Origin: Promethearchaeota archaeon
Lineage (GTDB): Archaea; Asgardarchaeota; Lokiarchaeia; Sigyniarchaeales; SOKP01
DNA length: 7,103 nucleotides
Assembly: GCA_030605895.1 (NCBI GenBank)
Contig: JAUWHL010000215.1
Coordinates: forward strand, 1 to 7,103
Direction of reading: 5' to 3'
Below, piece by piece: positions 6,226-7,103 of the stretch. Numbering within the stretch: the stretch's first letter is position 1; each line of letters opens with the position of its first letter. The notes beneath the pieces are model-generated. The model ran no database searches and had not been told where the DNA came from. It saw only the letters and a list, made by a program, of their open reading frames with translations. The position numbers were made by a program, and so were the translations under genes.

Positions 6226-6783
6226 ATGGAACGAAAGCCAGACAAAGTTGAAGTTATTGATTTTTTTGGAGAAAAATTCAACAAGAGATCTGTACCTTGT
6301 TCTGTAGTTTTGCTAATAATGCTAATGGCAGCACTAGCAAATATATTTGTAATGATCTTATATCCGGGAACCTATTTTAGTCTCTACATAAGTCTATTGA
6401 TGGTAACTGGATTTGTACTATATTATTCTTATGTTGCTAAAAAAAATCCAGGCAAAATCAGAAAGTTTTCAATTTCTAGTGAAGATATTGAAATTACTTT
6501 ACCAAATTCAGCTCCCGTTCGGATTTATTGGTCTAAATTTGATAAATTAGAAATAAGAAAGAAAGAATTTAATTATAGACCATTCTACAGATATGAACTT
6601 CATTTTATGTATGGTGATTCTGATAAAGTTGTTAATGTAAGTTTATTAGATTTTCAAAAACAAAATTTAGAGAAAATTTTAGTATTATTGAAGAACTTTG
6701 CGAAAATAATGAAGAAAGAATTTTCAGCTGTTAAAGAAACAAATATTTCTGGAGTAATCCTTCTTGAAAATTTCAAAATTTAA
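6226..6783 (+). CDS. Uncharacterised membrane protein, two helices plus a possible PH-like domain
   Basis: A 185-residue protein I cannot assign to a named family. After a charged N-terminus of about 22 residues come two hydrophobic helices at about 24-46 and 49-71, separated by a tight Y-P-G-T turn; both ends should then face the cytoplasm. Residues about 77-163 form a soluble domain with alternating strands: FSISSEDIEITL, VRIYWSKFDKLEIRKKE, RYELHFMYG, KVVNVSLLD. A helix follows (EKILVLLKNFAKIMKKEF). The two-helix-plus-strands-plus-final-helix order resembles bacterial PH-like membrane proteins (YcxB-like and similar), where the aromatic 'V-x-I-x-W-S-x-F' step is common. This is a fold-level guess, not a function. 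Start at ATG 6226 is supported by a TATA box 27 bases upstream. It converges on the zinc-ribbon gene with only 13 bases between the stops and is divergent from the aminotransferase, so it is probably transcribed alone. Confidence 0.75.
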   Translation: MERKPDKVEVIDFFGEKFNKRSVPCSVVLLIMLMAALANIFVMILYPGTYFSLYISLLMVTGFVLYYSYVAKKNPGKIRKFSISSEDIEITLPNSAPVRIYWSKFDKLEIRKKEFNYRPFYRYELHFMYGDSDKVVNVSLLDFQKQNLEKILVLLKNFAKIMKKEFSAVKETNISGVILLENFKI

Positions 6784-6796
6784 GGTCGAAAGAGAA

Positions 6797-7103
6797 TTAA
6801 TCTAGGGTTGCTCCGCAAGTTGAGCAGGTACTAACCAATGCACCACACATAGCTCCACAAATTTTGCAAAATTTAATTGTACTTGATCCTTTTTTTCTTG
6901 GTGGTTTTAAAGTAGTTATCGAAATTGGTTGTTCTATTGGTTTAATAGGTTCTGGTATTTCAGAAAGTTTTTCTTTTTTTGCCTTTTTGGTTTCAATTGT
7001 AATTTCCTTTCCAAAGAAACCTCCCATTTTAACTTTTTTTGTTTGTACTACTGGTGTAGGTTCTGATTCTTCTAAATATTGCTCTTCTTCAATATCATTA
7101 GCA
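6797..7103 (-). CDS. C-terminal zinc-ribbon protein with a charged linker, partial
   Basis: At least 102 residues are visible and the frame stays open through base 7103. The N-terminus is therefore probably outside the window, and the ATG at 7027 (giving 76 residues) is likely internal. The visible part begins with an acidic stretch (DIEEEQYLEESEP), then a Pro/Lys/Glu/Ile-rich, probably disordered linker (for example IPEPIKPIEQPI). It ends with a compact zinc ribbon at 6815-6868: CKIC, ten residues, then CSTC, with an extra cysteine between (CGAMCGALVSTCSTCGA). Such C-terminal treble-cysteine ribbons bind one zinc ion and often mediate protein or nucleic acid contact. No enzymatic domain is seen in this part, so function cannot be stated. 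The stop at 6797-6799 faces the membrane-protein gene. T-runs on the + strand inside this gene, around 6888-6898 and 6970-6990, might terminate that gene's transcript. Confidence 0.72.
   Translation of the reverse strand, partial: ANDIEEEQYLEESEPTPVVQTKKVKMGGFFGKEITIETKKAKKEKLSEIPEPIKPIEQPISITTLKPPRKKGSSTIKFCKICGAMCGALVSTCSTCGATLD

Noticed and set aside
6113..6307. 64-residue open frame on the + strand
   Set aside because: It begins within the promoter region, contains the palindrome and TATA box of the membrane-protein gene, overlaps that gene by 82 bases in another frame and shows no domain.

Overview
The window is AT-rich DNA with tightly packed genes. It reads as archaeal. TATA-box-like elements sit about 22 to 32 bases before several first genes, and these genes lack a Shine-Dalgarno site, as expected for leaderless transcripts. 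Shine-Dalgarno-like sites appear only before the second gene of two same-strand pairs. The gene content (DUF47/PhoU-like protein with a PiT transporter, a DUF2284 cysteine-rich protein, a C-terminal zinc ribbon behind a charged linker, a two-helix membrane protein with a possible PH-like domain) fits an anaerobic archaeon. An Asgard (Lokiarchaeia-like) source is a guess from style and composition; no rRNA or other taxonomic marker is present.

Layout: (1) 2-1024 (+), the C-terminal three quarters of adenylosuccinate synthetase (purA), open at the left edge. It ends in a T-rich tract that overlaps the tail of the convergent gene. (2) 1043-1603 (-), a DUF2284 cysteine-rich protein. (3) A divergent promoter region at 1604-1763, then a two-gene phosphate unit (+): a DUF47/PhoU-like protein (1764-2420) and a PiT-family permease (2459-3445). 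(4) A convergent spacer at 3446-3619 with an imperfect hairpin. (5) A two-gene metabolic unit on the - strand, transcribed as HemL-like class III aminotransferase (6076-4736), then a 2,4-diaminopentanoate-dehydrogenase-family oxidoreductase (4651-3620). (6) A divergent promoter region at 6077-6225 with a perfect 14-base palindrome, then a two-helix membrane protein (6226-6783, +). (7) A convergent zinc-ribbon protein (6797 to beyond 7103, -), whose reading frame stays open to the right edge.

Functionally, the phosphate pair is a familiar arrangement: a PiT carrier with its presumed DUF47 regulator. The most interesting unit is the aminotransferase plus diamino-acid-dehydrogenase pair. The dehydrogenase belongs to the family that oxidatively deaminates 2,4-diaminopentanoate in anaerobic ornithine degradation, yet no ornithine aminomutase (OraS/OraE) or 2-amino-4-oxopentanoate thiolase (OrtA/OrtB) gene is in view, and its partner is a PLP enzyme resembling glutamate-1-semialdehyde aminomutase with a changed active-site loop. 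This suggests, without proving it, a variant route for a diamino or beta-amino acid. Two residue-level oddities also deserve attention: PurA has TLLD where the family guanine-recognition motif is TKLD, and the first signature repeat of the PiT carrier is GANDETMA instead of the usual GANDxxNA.

No tRNA, rRNA, CRISPR array, insertion sequence or integrase was seen, and no gene-free stretch exceeds 300 bases.
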